From positions 69,143,035-69,207,034 of the forward strand of contig OZ018321.1 of assembly GCA_963969495.1 (NCBI GenBank): DNA of 64,000 nucleotides, written 5' to 3'. The notes under the pieces are model-generated. The model did no database searches. It was not told the DNA's origin and was given only the letters and a program-made list of their open reading frames with translations. Position numbers and translations under genes: made by a program. This document shows positions 24,030-34,661 of this stretch, piece after piece; the stretch's first letter is position 1; the number at the start of each line of letters is the position of its first letter. Origin of the DNA: Ceratothoa steindachneri. Its lineage: Eukaryota > Arthropoda > Malacostraca > Isopoda > Cymothoidae.

Positions 24030-24855
24030 AGGGCCATGTCGGCGATAGCCTTAAGTTTACTATTTGAGGGGCCATTTGATTTTCACCAATGTGGAATCTG
24101 AGGTAGTTAATAGTGCTATAGGCGAAATTGCACTTGCTAGTGCCTAGTGTGAGGCCGTTTTCACGAAGCCTATTGAGGAGCGATTGTAAGGAGGTAAGAT
24201 GCTGGTCCTGGCCACGTAAACGTTATTGAAGTAAAAGGAAATGTTACTCAGTCCATCCAGTATCCTGCGCATCATTCGATTATAGTTACTACAGGCAGTA
24301 ACTAAACCAAAAGATATGCGCTTAAACTGCATAAGACCTATTTCTGTTTGAAATGGGGTGTATTTCCGGGCACTATCCTTAAGGGGGATATTTTTAGTAA
24401 ACCTTACACAAGTGTATCTCTGAAATAAACTTGGCCTCTTCAAATAAAAGTAGGATTCTCGTCATATAGATAGGCTCAGCGTTGAAAACTATTACGGTGT
24501 TCAGGTTTCTAAAGTCCATCTTTCTGACCATAACAATGAGAGATCAATAATTATACGTGGAAGGTTCAATTATTCCTAATTCTTGCAAGTTTTCCACTTC
24601 CGCGTTAAAAGTAGGGCGCAAGCGAACGGGTACGAGGTAGTGTTTAGATCTAATAGGCTCCTGGGTGCTTAGGGCTATATAATGCTCAAAATACAAAGAA
24701 CAACCAGGCTTCTCAGAAATTACATCGGGGAATTTAGTTAACAAAGGAACCAACTGCCTCCTCTGAGAGGGTTCCAACTGGAAGTTTAAATCGAGTTGCG
24801 GGGTGGAGTTTACATGGAACCCGGGGAGCGAAGGGATAGGGTAGTTTTCATCCAC
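24030..24855 (-). pseudogene. Linker and reverse transcriptase of the minus-strand gypsy element
   Basis: The linker frame 24544-24855 has DENYPIPSLPGF, then QLDLNFQLEPSQRRQLVPLL, then TKFPDVISEKPGCS, and ends NAEVENLQELGIIEPS, the RT entry. The palm frame 24144-24443 reads FKRISFGLVTACSNYNRMMR, then FYFNNVYVAR. The normal YFDD box is FNN, so both catalytic aspartates are lost. About 100 bp between the frames are damaged. A further KCNFAYSTINYL block lies near 24120-24090. The linker is shared with the copies at 37.9 kb and 46.5 kb, which shows that all three are one lineage. Confidence 0.82.
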
Positions 24856-24935
24856 TTGGACACATACAGTTTAGATTAAATTATGAGGCTCAGATGGATA
24901 AGAGGCTCCCATTACTGCCTCTTCGTCAAGGGCAA

Positions 24936-25205
24936 TTATATTATTAATGCATGCGAGACGGTGATAGCCTTAAGCATATATATATGAAACAATTTGTTCC
25001 CTGAGGGAGTCTGTAATATGTTATCTATGGGACCACAGGCTTCCAGGATTGAGAAAGGGCCTTTCCATTGGGACAAGAGCTTGTTTGCCTCCGCGGGCGG
25101 GAGGAGCGGCACCTCTTCACCGCGCTTAAATCGCATTTCTTTGGACCTAACTTTAAAATAGGTATATATTTTTTTAAATTTAGCTCCGAATTTTTGCACG
25201 CTATA
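24936..25205 (-). pseudogene. Integrase C-terminal part, distal half
   Basis: Minus strand reads KFGAKFKKIYTYFKVRSKEM, then FKRGEEVPLLPPAEANKLLS, then QWKGPFSI, then GNKLFHIYMLK. This is the SH3-like basic tail of gypsy integrases (F..GD.VL.L.P....KL...W.GP). It begins exactly where the nested transposon ends at 25205; the preceding codons continue on the other side at 26978. The next element domain is the RT linker, not an LTR, which proves the unusual order. Confidence 0.82.
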
Positions 25206-26975
25206 CAAGGTGTCCCATAAAAAAGTTAACCGTAATTTGAATTAGTATAACTCAAAACCTATTCGAGTTTTGATTCCTGTAAAGAAAATCAAATTTAGCA
25301 ACTATTAATCTGCCGATTCTGGAAATTTCATTAAATTCACTTTTACGGTATTGATACACTAATGGGTTTAGTGGAGGCTATCAAAATTATGTTTACGCAA
25401 GAAAGTAAAATAATGAAACTTCGAACTTTAAAATTAACAAATATATTTAAATTTATTTTTAACAAAAACACCTCTTCATATGGGTAATACAAATTCTTTT
25501 TTTAATTTTCTAAGTATCATTTCCTTCCACATGTCTTCCACTTCTTTCCAAGCACAGTTGCGCCTTTGATCTCATTTATTGAACAACTTTTTGATTAACT
25601 TGTGATTTTCCTTAAGTCCATTGACTTCACGTGTTGATGCTTTGTGGTAGAGTAGAATGCACTTTATTCTTTAGATATCCCTATAAGAAATAATAACACG
25701 GTGTTAGGTCAGGTGATCTTTAGGGCCATTCAATTGCATGATTAAGCGTGACAATGCGGTTGTCAAACGTTTCTCTTAGTTTTGTTCTTACAGCAAGCTC
25801 TCTATGAGCTGGTGCGCAGTCCTGAATCCACCAATTCTATTGAATTGATTGCCGTGAATCTGGCAGAGTTCCGGAAAGATCCTTTCGTTGATCACGCCCA
25901 GGTAGGCAGCACCATTCAAGTTATTTTCGTAAAACAATAGACCGACAAAATAGCCATTCTTGCATATTCCGATCCACGGAGACACTTTCTGCTGAGAAAT
26001 ACGTGTGTCAAAGTTGAATGCTGGGAAGTGGTTCAGCGGCGTATATTCCTGAATATTATGGCTACCTTTCCATTCATGAAAAAGGCTGCCTCGTGACCAA
26101 TCACAATGTTTTCCAAGAAACGAGCAAGTTTATGGAGAAGCCATTTAACAAATTGTCTACAAGGAAAATCAGTTTCAAGAAGCTGGTGTCTCGCATGCAT
26201 CTTATAGGAATGCCATTTTAAGTCATGTTTAATAATGCGGTTAAATGACAACTTTGACCATTGTAACCCATTCTTTCTAACTGATTTATGTGGATTTTGA
26301 AGAAGTGTCCTCTGAACATTTTCTATATTTTCTGTTGCTCTTATGGTTTTCATACGACCCGAACGACCTTTATTTAGATTTAAGGATGTTCCTTCATGTT
26401 GGTATTTGCGAACCTTTTTCCAAAGTGTGGGCTTGCGTGGTGGGTGCAGACCTAGAAAACGTTGTTCAAATGAATCTTGTACTTGTTTTATCCGTCCAGT
26501 CTTAATAAAGTTTGTGACTACAAATACGCGTTGATCTTTTGTTAACTGCCTGATTAAAAAGGTTTTATGGAAGTAAACATTTACACAGGAACACTTTCAT
26601 TTGCTTAGTAAGCGATAATAACGAGACTATACTACAGCGTGGCTAAAAAAAGACTGTAAAATGGCCTAAGCTATGCTTGGAAAATCGCACAAAGACCTAG
26701 GCAACATAGGCTCCCTAGGTTCTCTTGAAAGTGCACGGTGGCCTAGCCTTCCTAGGCTTCGTTTCATTATTTTACTTCCTTGCGCAAACATATTTTTCAT
26801 AGCCTCCACTAAACCCATTAGTGTATTAATATCATAAAAGGGAATTTAATGAAATTTCTAAAATCGACAGATAAATACTTGCTTAATAAAACACTTTTGG
26901 CAAGACAAAATTCTCCAATAGTTTTTGAGTTATGCTATTTCAAAGTATGGTTAACTTTTTGGGGGGAACACCCGG
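25206..26975 (-). mobile_element. Tc1/mariner-superfamily transposon nested in integrase, with about 230-bp inverted repeats
   Basis: The 1770-bp element has termini CAAGGTGTCCCATAAAAAAG (25206) and, on the other strand from 26975, CCGGGTGTTCCCCCCAAAAAG. After these both ends share AGTTAACC and then stay alignable for about 230 bp, including the block ACTAATGGGTTTAGTGGAGG on both sides. TA sits outside each end (25204-25205 and 26976-26977), the expected target duplication. It carries a minus-strand transposase remnant (25788-26353). The insertion interrupts the integrase of the host gypsy copy between two codons' worth of aligned sequence, so it is younger than that copy. Confidence 0.9.
25788..26353 (-). 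pseudogene. IS630/Tc1/mariner-type transposase remnant
   Basis: The frame 26033-26353 reads TIRATENIENVQRTLLQNPH, then KSVRKNGLQWSKLSFNRIIK, which is the DNA-binding half (RT.ENIE.V...L...P..S.R....LGIS..S..RIL). The frame 25788-25985 reads NLNGAAYLGVINERIFPELC, then IHGNQFNRIGGF, from the catalytic half between the second and third acidic positions. The first catalytic block is visible as GHEAAFFMNGKV, where the expected D-E-A has become H-E-A, so a catalytic aspartate is missing. Frameshifts join the pieces. The family is common in arthropods and has GGTGTCCC-type ends, as here. Confidence 0.78.
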
Positions 26976-26977
26976 TA

Positions 26978-28021
26978 TTGGTGCATTTTTCCAAGCGGTT
27001 CCGAAGATCTAGCACGTAAGAATAGGAGGACTTGATCTCCTCATCCAGGCGGGGATTAGAAAACTTTCATTCAAAATGCTCATTGGTGGTCCCCGTACAT
27101 TTTGGCCATACAAGTGCTAGAAGGGGGCAAATCCCAAAGTTCTTTCAGGGATTTCTCTGCAGGTGATCATGGCAACCGGCAGGTATCGATACCATTCTTG
27201 GGGCTGAGCATGGCCTAACATTTTCAGAATGGTCTTCAGAATTTCAATCATCCTTTCACTGGCCCCGTTGGTGGCGGGGTGAAAAGGCGAGGTAAACAAG
27301 GGCTTGATAGAAAGGAGCTTGCCAGCGAGTTCCATTACCTACCTCAGAGGTGAACTGTTTACCTATGTCGGACAAGATCTCCTTAGAGATGCCGACGCGA
27401 GAAAAGATAGAAATAAGGGCCACCGCATAATTCAAGCTATCATTTTTTAAAGGCTGCCTTCTTCGGTGAATCTCGTTGCGAAATCAACAAGTGTGAGGAC
27501 GTACGAGTTTCCTTCGCTAGGCGAGGGGTGAATTGGACCATTTAGGTCTATAGGCCTAAAAAAAAAGGCTCCGAGACAAATGGTGTCTTCTGGAGAGGGG
27601 CACCTGGTATTCGTCCTTTTGCTGTAGTCTTCTGACAAGTGTCACACGATCTGCAAAACTCGATAATTTATTTGAAAGCACCGGGTCAGAAGACATAACA
27701 CAAGATTCTCTGAAGCGTTTTGTTATGACTGTAATGACCAGTCTTTAATCCACCGTGTGAGAGTCGGAGGATTTAAGGAAAATGGGACCGGAAGATACAC
27801 AACGGGCGAGTGGGGGTTTTATCCTGAGCCAAACTGGAGCGATAAAGAAGTCCATCGCTAATGAGGTAGGCGACTTCCCTTTGACCATGCGCAGATCCAC
27901 GTTCGTCCCTTCTTACTTTTTCCCACAAGGACTGGAGAGTGGGTTGTTCCTTTTGAGCGTTTGCAAAAGTCTCGTTTTGAAAGGCTGGCAACTCTGGTGC
28001 ATAAGCGGTTTCTAAAGACAC
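26978..28021 (-). pseudogene. Integrase zinc-binding and catalytic domains of the minus-strand gypsy element
   Basis: The N-terminal part (27773-28021) reads VSLETAYAPELPAFQNETFA, then a YLISDGLLYRSSL block that precedes the HHCC finger; the finger is frame-damaged at 27770-27640. The core follows with FRPIDLNGPIHPSPS (first Asp), SYVLTLVDFATRF, then ILSDIGKQFTSEV near 27360 (second Asp), and SPFHPATNGASERM (the Glu). All D, D and E residues are present. The end of this half (YVLDLRNRLE, about 27030) meets the nested transposon at 26977. Stops near 27640, 27450 and 27117 break the frame. Confidence 0.85.
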
Positions 28022-28500
28022 GGGGGGAGCAGTGTCCTTTGAGATCTCGTCATGACGGGCTGTGCGACGGAGCTATGGGAGAGCTGTGGGCTCTGGCCGA
28101 TTAACACGCCGCAGAACTTAATGGGGGCTGCTATCACTACGGCCCAACCAGTGAAGTATTCGCATTCGAGATAGCAGCGGAACACGGGGAACCGATTTGC
28201 ACATCCCAAGTACTCATGGACTACTGCGAATTTATCGTGATTGGGGCCGACTGAAGGGAGCAACTTTTCAGAGAAGACGAAGCAAGTGCATCTGGTGTCT
28301 CTTATGAGGGTTGACACTCGGCAACCATTAACACTTCCATTTTCAAACTCAAGCCCAGCGAGGGAGCTTTTGTTGGAGAGGAAATTATCTTGCTGTCACG
28401 GGGGACTGCTGGTTGTGGAGGTTGCTGGCGTTTCAGGGCGAGCGGGCGGATGAGAGAGAGGGGCACTCATCTGGTTGATGTGATGACTAGGATTAGCAAG
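28012..28500 (-). pseudogene. Aspartic protease of the minus-strand gypsy element
   Basis: The frame 28012-28317 reads STLIRDTRCTCFVFSEKLLP, then HDKFAVVHEYLGCANRFPVF, then APIKFCGVLIGQSPQ. It aligns closely with the protease in the copy at 37.3 kb. The catalytic DTG has become DTR, so it cannot be active. The upstream linker from 28500 (LANPSHHINQMSAP) corresponds to the post-knuckle linker of the same copy. Confidence 0.82.
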
Positions 28501-28935
28501 AAGTTGGGTGCTTTGAGGAAAGTGGATCCTCACATAACCAGGAACACCCCAAGAAAAACAAATTTATGGGTCTACGAGGGTAATCTGACGCTAGGGGGAT
28601 TATTTATGAGGGACTTAATATCCCTTGATTCTGGCGGGGAATGGTACTTGGGTTTTAAACGACCAGGTACCTTCACAACCTTGGGTGAATTTTTCGGGGA
28701 AAATTTCGAGAGGTTATTTTTACGTTTGGGGGATAGGGGATGAGACTTCTTGGGGTCTTTCGGGTAAAGATGGTTTCTTAATGCGTACACATCCGCTTCT
28801 TCTATACATTCCTCGAAAGAACACATGCGTCTGTCTTTCACGAATGCGCGGATTTCAGAGGGTAGTGCGGCCATCAACTGATCCGTAAAACGAAATCAAT
28901 TAGGGACTCGAGGTTGCGGTGAACTTGGGAACCAT
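28500..28935 (-). pseudogene. gag 3' part with ruined zinc knuckle
   Basis: Frame 28572-28877 reads MMAALPSEIRAFVKDRRMCS, then EECIEEADVYALRNHLYP, then a basic Pro-rich linker: the end of a Ty3/gypsy capsid and nucleocapsid. The expected CCHC knuckle just after it reads ICFSWGVPGYVRIHF in a shifted frame, so the second Cys, the His and the last Cys are W, Y and F; metal binding is gone. Upstream sequence is cut at about 28935, where Penelope-like sequence begins. The N-terminal gag and 5' LTR are missing. Confidence 0.75.
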
Positions 28936-29195
28936 ATTTTGGCAGAAAAGCTTATCGTCAGTTGAAAAGACATTATCGGTACACATATTCGCACTAATGT
29001 AATAACTTTAGAGATCGGTAAAGGTATCTTATTATCTGGATTAGGAAGAATTCTCGATAAAATATCAAGCACTTCATCGACTTGGAATTTTGTGAACAAA
29101 CACTTTACGTCCAAGCTTAACACTTTTTTCCCACTGGAGTCAAGATTTTTAATTCTGGAAATAAGGTCAGATAAGTGTATAATATGTTAGTGAGA
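28936..29195 (-). pseudogene. Penelope-like RT fragment, inverted 5' part
   Basis: On the minus strand it reads LSDLISRIKNLDSSGKKV, then LSLDVKCLFTKFQVDEVLD, then a decayed run to FCQKYG. SLDVKSLFT is RT motif A of Penelope-like elements and holds the first catalytic aspartate. The reading stops at the FG/YG that precedes the MGxP block. The missing continuation is found immediately beside it on the opposite strand from about 29205, so these are two halves of one copy in inverted orientation. Confidence 0.75.
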
Positions 29196-29199
29196 GATG

Positions 29200-30130
29200 G
29201 GATTTGATAGAATTCCAGCCAGCCATTTGGATTGCTTATAACTATGGGAGCCAATGCAAGACTAAGCATGGAAAACCTCAATCCCCCATCCTCTGCAATC
29301 TTTCTATGGAAAACTATGAAACGAACCTCCTCCCTAAAATCCATTTCCAACTTCTTATATGGTTCCGATAGGTAGAAGACATCCTATCGGCATGGCCCTT
29401 AAACAACAACAATTTCAATGAATTTTTCCAAAGTAGAATGTGAACAGAGCAACTCTTTACCGTTTCTAGACGTAAAAATTCTCCGTTTAAATAATCATTC
29501 CACTGATCAGTCTACCAAAAACCTAACAATTCAAATGCTTACATACATTTCTCCTAATTAGGTGAAAAATCCGTTAAGGTACTTGTTCTCTCTCCCATTT
29601 TTCTCCGAGCCTATAGAACATGCGACCCAATCTTCCTTAAGGATGAACTTAACCACCTTATCTGCAATTTCATCGAACTAACATCCTCAATTTACCTCAT
29701 GAACAAATGCCTTTCGAAAGCACGAACAAACTTTGATCCATTCTACACACCGCGAAGGGTCGAATTTAAAAAATGTATTAGTTTCCGATATGCTTTACTT
29801 TGGGCCCCTTAAAATCGTATGCAAACGCAAATAACATAAATATTACAAGAAAATAATATTCTAATAGCATCAAAAAATCCTTTAATCATCCAATTAATCA
29901 CGACTCTGATGTATACCGAAAACCATGCCATAATTATAATTTGGCATATGTACATCGGAGAGTCTGGCCACTTTCATATGAGGATAAAAGAACATCAAAC
30001 TGATATAAGAAGAGGTGCAAGTTCTTCAAGTCTCTTTACGCACATGGAGCTCCTTGCTTAGCTTTTATCTTTAGTTAGTTAAAGATAGCATCAATTATAA
30101 CTTGGCCGAAACTAGTTTTGTGGTGATAAA
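29200..30130 (+). pseudogene. Penelope-like element, RT palm to GIY-YIG and 3' end
   Basis: The plus strand, in several frames, gives NYGSQCKTKHGKPQSPILCN, then MENYETNLLPKIHF. Next comes the catalytic box, reading stop-VEDILSAWP where YVDDI is expected. After it come NSLPFLDVKIL, LFLRAYRTCDPIFLKDELN, and the nuclease block HMYIGESGHFHMRIKEHQTD at 29945-30000 followed by SSSLFTHM. This is the usual Penelope order of RT thumb, linker and GIY-YIG. The tail GGCCGAAACTAG...AATAAATTTGGATT near 30095-30140 looks like the 3' end. Multiple stops and shifts show that it is dead. Confidence 0.8.
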
Positions 30131-30135
30131 TAAAT

Positions 30136-30475
30136 TTGGATTCAAATATTGTGGTCTACTATTATCTTCTCACTGTTATATATCACGCTAATGTCATATC
30201 TTCTAATCTATTACTCACCCCGATGAATCAACCTGATGCACTAAGACCGGGATTTTATTCATACGTGAAGAAGCTACGCAACGCGCCCATCAATAAAGTG
30301 AGGCTCTCGTTCCTAAAGGAAGGTGCGGATAAGAAGATCATCCAAACCTCATAAACAATGAAGAGTTACCAGCAAAAGAAGGAGCTTCCCTTTTCACACA
30401 TATAGGAACTTCTAGTTCAAGAAGCAATAGACCGTACTGAGAGAAGCTAAGCATCATTACGTCCAGTATCGTGAA
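30136..30475. other. Short unassigned stretch with an open frame
   Basis: The plus frame 30136-30354 (its later part reads SYVKKLRNAPINKVRLSF) has a protein-like composition but no family I recognise. It lies between the Penelope 3' end and the LINE remnant, so it may belong to a further decayed element. Confidence 0.35.
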
Positions 30476-30479
30476 TCCC

Positions 30480-31160
30480 TCCGGACATTGAGAGAAACTT
30501 GCTCTGATCGTGAAAATCTCTCCCATCTACTTCGTCTAAGCAAAAAAACACCTTTATCACGCTTACATTAGAAAATCTTCCAAACTAAATAAGAAATTTG
30601 AACTCTGCTTCAAAAGAATACCTTGGTGCACCTCTTTATATTCTCTCTCAACTATATCATAAACCTATTGCGCCACAGATCTGAGCCTGACATAGTTTTC
30701 CAAGTCATTTCAGGTCTTTTCCTTTGCCGGAAATTATAAGCATCTTGTTTATTCAGATATGCACATTTATAGTAATTTTTTAACCATGATTTGTCCTCGT
30801 TGCGGAAAGTCTTAACCCTAAATGGAATACGCCTCTCAATTATATCAGCAAGAAAATTAGTAAGAGATTCAACAGGAGCAACTTGACAGTAGAAATGGGG
30901 CCAATTAAGAAAAAAGAGATTATGCTAGGTCAGGGAGAGATTGCTCAGTTCTTATATGGGCAGAGAAATAAGTGTGATCAGATTTTCCAATAGGAAACCC
31001 AACATTGGTTTTAACCACACTAGGGGCATCTGTAAGTATTAAATCTAGAGTAATACCTGATCTGTGTGTTGGCTTTCGAGTTAATTGATCACAATTAGAT
31101 TTAGTATAGAATTCATTTGCATTCAAACCATGAGGATCTGTAGGTGATACAGAGTTCAAC
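30480..31160 (-). pseudogene. LINE ORF2 endonuclease C-terminal part and EN-RT linker
   Basis: The frame 30920-31159 reads THRSGITLDLILTDAPSVVK, then VGFPIGKSDHTYFSAHIRTE. The SDH triad motif of LINE AP endonucleases is intact (KSDHTYFS). In a shifted frame it continues FLADIIERRIPFRVKTFRNE, then DKSWLKNYYKCAYLNKQDAY, the helical linker between endonuclease and RT in Jockey-group elements. I recall close relatives annotated in decapod crustaceans. Stops near 30900 and 30700 break it. Confidence 0.78.
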
Positions 31161-31199
31161 CTCGCTCTATGATGGTAAGTAAAATCGCATAAAACAAGA

Positions 31200-31989
31200 A
31201 TGCAGCTTTCCTATCATTTTCTTGTATAGATGTCATGCTATTCAGTAAAAGGTATGTCGTAGAATTAGGTAGTTATCGCCTATTTCTCGATTCCTTTGTT
31301 TGTTCTGGGAAGGACTACGACAGCCCAAAATAATAATTGGAATTGAATTTCGTGGAATGAGCGGGGTTTTTGTTATTCGAGTACTTTAAATATGGTTGGC
31401 CTGGATTGATCTTATTTAATTAGGCTTTGGTGGTTGGAGGACTTAACAACAATTGCAAAAATAATTTTTTATTACGCAACAAAACAAATAGTACAAATAA
31501 TTACACTCTCTAGTTATTAATTAATTCGGCAATGGGAAAATTAAAATAATTACCAATAATTACTCATGCCGCAAGAGCTTAATACTCCGAGTAATAACCC
31601 TGTAGCGGGCCAAAAATCTATGCTCTAATCCCAATCGTTCCAGCCCGCTTCCTACACTAATTCGGACGTGAGAAATCGAAGGAGAATGAAACGGATTGTA
31701 TATACAGTCCTTTACTTACAAAAAAATACAATAATATTTACAAGAGATCTCGTTACTTATGCACACAAAAATAGATATCTAATTTTCCTATATACACAAT
31801 AAAAAATAAATAAATCCTACTTATGAATACTAGCAAAAAATGCTCAATTCGACTATATAAAAGGAAAATAGGCAAAGTCAACAACCAGAGAATATCTGCC
31901 GGGGCAATAACAAGAAACGATAAATGAACAACAAGAAAAAGATAAGGCCTTACGTGGTACAAAGGGGGGGACGTTCTGCCAGCCGCCAC
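31200..31989. other. Unassigned region
   Basis: No clear coding similarity. It should hold the N-terminal half of the LINE endonuclease if the flanking pieces are one copy, but I could not read it. 31650-31960 is A-rich with many short runs. The minus frame 31753-32118 is a chance product. Confidence 0.4.
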
Positions 31990-32460
31990 TCGAGTGGGCT
32001 CTCCGACCCCCATCAAGTTCCGGACCCAACCCTTAGCCGGGAAGAACATGGCCACCATCTCATTGGATTCTAAGGGAGTCTTGATGGTGGAATATGCGCC
32101 TCGTGGAAGGACCATCACAGGCCAATATTATGCCGAGGAACTGGCTAAGTTGAAGAAGTTCATCCGTCAGAAGCGGTGTGGCAAGTTGACACGCGGTGTC
32201 CTGCTTCTCCACGACAATGCCCCTCCCCACAAGGGCAGAGTTGCACAAGCTGCCCTGCGCGAGTGCTGATTCGAGGAGCTCAACCATTCTCCCTAAAGTC
32301 CAGATCTGGCCCTTAGCGACTAATTTTTATACAGCCAGCTCAAGGTTGCACTGCGTGGACGCCAGTTTGTGGACGATGATGATGTGTAGCTCTCCGTTCA
32401 GGAGTGTATTGAACAGCAGTCGGGAGATTTCTGGTTGTCGGGAGCCCTTCTTTGTCGAAA
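31990..32460 (+). pseudogene. mariner transposase, C-terminal fragment
   Basis: The frame 31994-32269 reads IKFRTQPLAGKNMATISLDS, then KGVLMVEYAPRGRTITGQYY, then KLTRGVLLLHDNAPPHKGRV. After a stop comes FEELNHSP and SPDLALSD. HDNAPxHK carries the second catalytic Asp and SPDLA the third, with 34 residues between in mariner (DD34D). Downstream QQSGDFWLSG matches the transposase tail. The N-terminal DNA-binding half and both terminal repeats are missing. The fragment ends at about 32450, where the minus-strand LINE ORF1 starts to be readable. Confidence 0.82.
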
Positions 32461-33354
32461 TTGTTGCACTTCACCTTGTTGGTACAGTCAGCCAGTTTAT
32501 GCTCGCCTGCACAGCTGACACTGATTTGCTCCTTTACCTGACAGTTTTTGGCTAAGTGGCCTAAACCCTGACACCTGAATCATTGCAACATGAGATATCT
32601 GTCAAAAGCTGGACAATTAGAATATAAGATAAATAAATGATTTCCTTGCAGATGAAGCTTTCTTCTAATTTCTGGGCTGCACCGAAATACAAATTTTTAT
32701 TATAGTAATTTTTTCCACTTAAATCAGCAATTAGCGAGAATTCATTACCGGCCGAAATCAGTTCGCTTAGCCAGTCATTTTTAGCTTTGATGTTGTCTAG
32801 AATATCATCTTTGCTCTCTAAATTGAAAACATTGGTAATGATGATTTTAGGATTCAATTTACCTTTAACATTGGCAGTGATATTTAACTCCGTTCCTTTC
32901 TTGTTCAAAACCACATCCGCTTGCTTTAACTGCGCTTTAATAGCTAATTCAACCAAAATGTGGCCTCCTTTTGTCACCTTTACTTTTCAATGGAAAACTC
33001 ACTAAGGGATTCAGCTACTTCACCTACTTTATCAGCTGCTTTACATGATGCAGTATTAGACTTAATGACTAAGGCATTTTTCTTGGACTTGGTAATATCA
33101 GCATAAGTATTAGGGGTAGAATTTTTATTATTTCTCTGATTTGACACTGCGGGCATAATTTTTAGGACATCAATTTTATTTTTAATCTCATAACTTGTCT
33201 TGTTACTTATTTCCTTCAGCTGAATTACATCATTTCGAAGTTCTTCCATTTTTGCAGTTACATTAAATAGAGAATCAATTTTACTATTCATTTCTGAAAT
33301 TAATAATTTGAGCCCCTTATTTTCCTCAACTAACCTTTTTACGTGCTGCAACAC
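32450..33354 (-). pseudogene. Jockey-like LINE ORF1: coiled coil, RRM-like domain, zinc knuckles
   Basis: The frame 32980-33354 begins with a coiled coil (HVKRLVEENKGLKLLISEMN) and a linker with NTYADITKSKKN. It continues in 32561-32977 with an RRM-like region (KQADVVLNKKGTELNITANV, then NPKIIITNVFNLESKDDILD). The end, in shifted frames, reads CQGLGHLAKNC and CAGEHKLADC, two CCHC-like knuckles at about 32580-32470. This is the typical RNA-binding protein of Jockey/CR1-group LINEs. Only one or two frame changes are needed, so it is less decayed than most copies in the window. Confidence 0.75.
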
Positions 33355-33360
33355 TACCGT

Positions 33361-34640
33361 CGAATCCGAACTGTTACTCCGATCAGATGATCTCTATTGT
33401 TTACATTTGAAAAAGCGGGTGAAAAGATATTCCTCAGTTCCTAGGAGTCTAGAGATTTTATCACTAATATTTAAACATTTCGCATGGAACCAGACCTCAC
33501 AAATATCACCAGTGATCCAATTTTCTTGATCCACATTCAGTAAAATCATCAATATTCTTCTCCGTTGTATCCTTCACTTTCTTCTTGTTTTTCCCACCAT
33601 CCGCCAAAACCAAAGCATACACACCAAACAAGTTGCCTGAGGGCCCGTGAAAATCTTAACTGTCAGGAGCTCTGTCGTACACGTCCGATCGTAATCGCTT
33701 GGGAAGATCTTGGAAAGATCTTTGTTAATCTTTAGTATTCTTATTTGAAGACAAAGACTAAGCTTTGCGGAAATATTAGTATAATATTAACTCTTAGTAT
33801 TATAGTTTCAAGTTTTTCTTATGAATTTTGTGACAATGATTTGATTCTGTTAAGTTTTCGAATGAACCTCTGTCGAAAAATATGATATTTTGTTTATTTT
33901 AATCGTAAAGCTCTCGTTTTATAAAATATTTTTGTCTTACTCCCTGTCTTTATATTCCTTTTTATCTTCTTTTATGCTCGATAACGAGACTATTCCAGGT
34001 GAGGTGAGGTTCCATTTTATGAATCATAAATTAGATTTCACTTTTTTCTTTTTAGATTTTTCTGGAATATGTTTAACGCAGAAACATAAATCACGCTTAA
34101 TTTCCATGTCTCCAACACGGATCTTCGATCGCTTATATTGATCTTCTACTCATATCCATGGTTTGGAGGCAGTTATATTTCCATTCTCAGTTAATCCTAT
34201 GACATGACTGAAATTCTATCATTTGAAATAATCCACTAATCGTGTTTTAGATAAGTTGGGATGTATGTGTTTACAACTCTCTTAGGTAGTTTTTTTCTTT
34301 ATAATTTAGAAATTTATAAGCAATATTTCATATAAGTCACCGGGCAAATATTTATCACCTTCTTGTATACTGGCAATATTTAATTTTCATTCCAAAACAG
34401 ATAACCACTATCATATTTGTTGTTTAATTTAGTTTATCCCTTGCATTCAACTGTTTTTAACATTTTTTCAATATCATATATCCGGAAATTAACTTATATT
34501 CAACTACTTGCCTATAATTCTGGTTGCATTTCTGTTACCTCTTGTTGAGTTTTACTTATCTTTTCATATTGTAGTAACTAATATTGAATTGTGTGTGCTA
34601 TTTTTGCCATTTTGTCATTTAATTCTTAAAATTTCTCGTA
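33361..34640. other. AT-rich stretch without recognised genes
   Basis: No family recognised. The plus frame 33890-34141 is Phe/Ser-rich and probably chance. Confidence 0.45.
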
Positions 34641-34661
34641 TTCGTATTAGAGTTCAATCCG

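Larger units (their letters stand above)
22350..28935 (-). mobile_element. Ty3/gypsy retrotransposon with integrase before RT (Gmr1-like order), decayed and interrupted
   Basis: Reading along the minus strand, the domains come as gag end (28880-28570), aspartic protease (28380-28012), integrase zinc and catalytic parts (28021-27117), integrase C-terminal part (27060-24936), linker (24855-24544), reverse transcriptase (24480-24030) and RNase H (23885-23440). In ordinary Ty3/gypsy elements integrase is last; here it precedes RT, as described for Gmr1-like elements. The integrase is split by a nested Tc1/mariner transposon (25206-26975). A candidate 3' LTR lies at about 22350-23121. The 5' end is lost: gag joins a Penelope-like fragment near 28935. 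Stops and frameshifts occur in every domain. Confidence 0.8.
30480..33360 (-). mobile_element. Jockey-like LINE remnant, interrupted
   Basis: ORF1-like sequence (33354-32450) and the endonuclease end of ORF2 (31160-30480) lie in the same orientation and natural order. Between them are a plus-strand mariner fragment (31990-32450) and unrecognised DNA (31200-31990). The most economical reading is one 5'-to-3' minus-strand LINE with a nested insertion; two separate fragments are possible. The reverse transcriptase is not visible: the copy ends near 30480. Confidence 0.65.

Noticed and set aside
31753..32118. Minus-strand 121-codon frame
   Set aside because: Its first third is antisense to the mariner transposase and the rest is A/T-rich low complexity.
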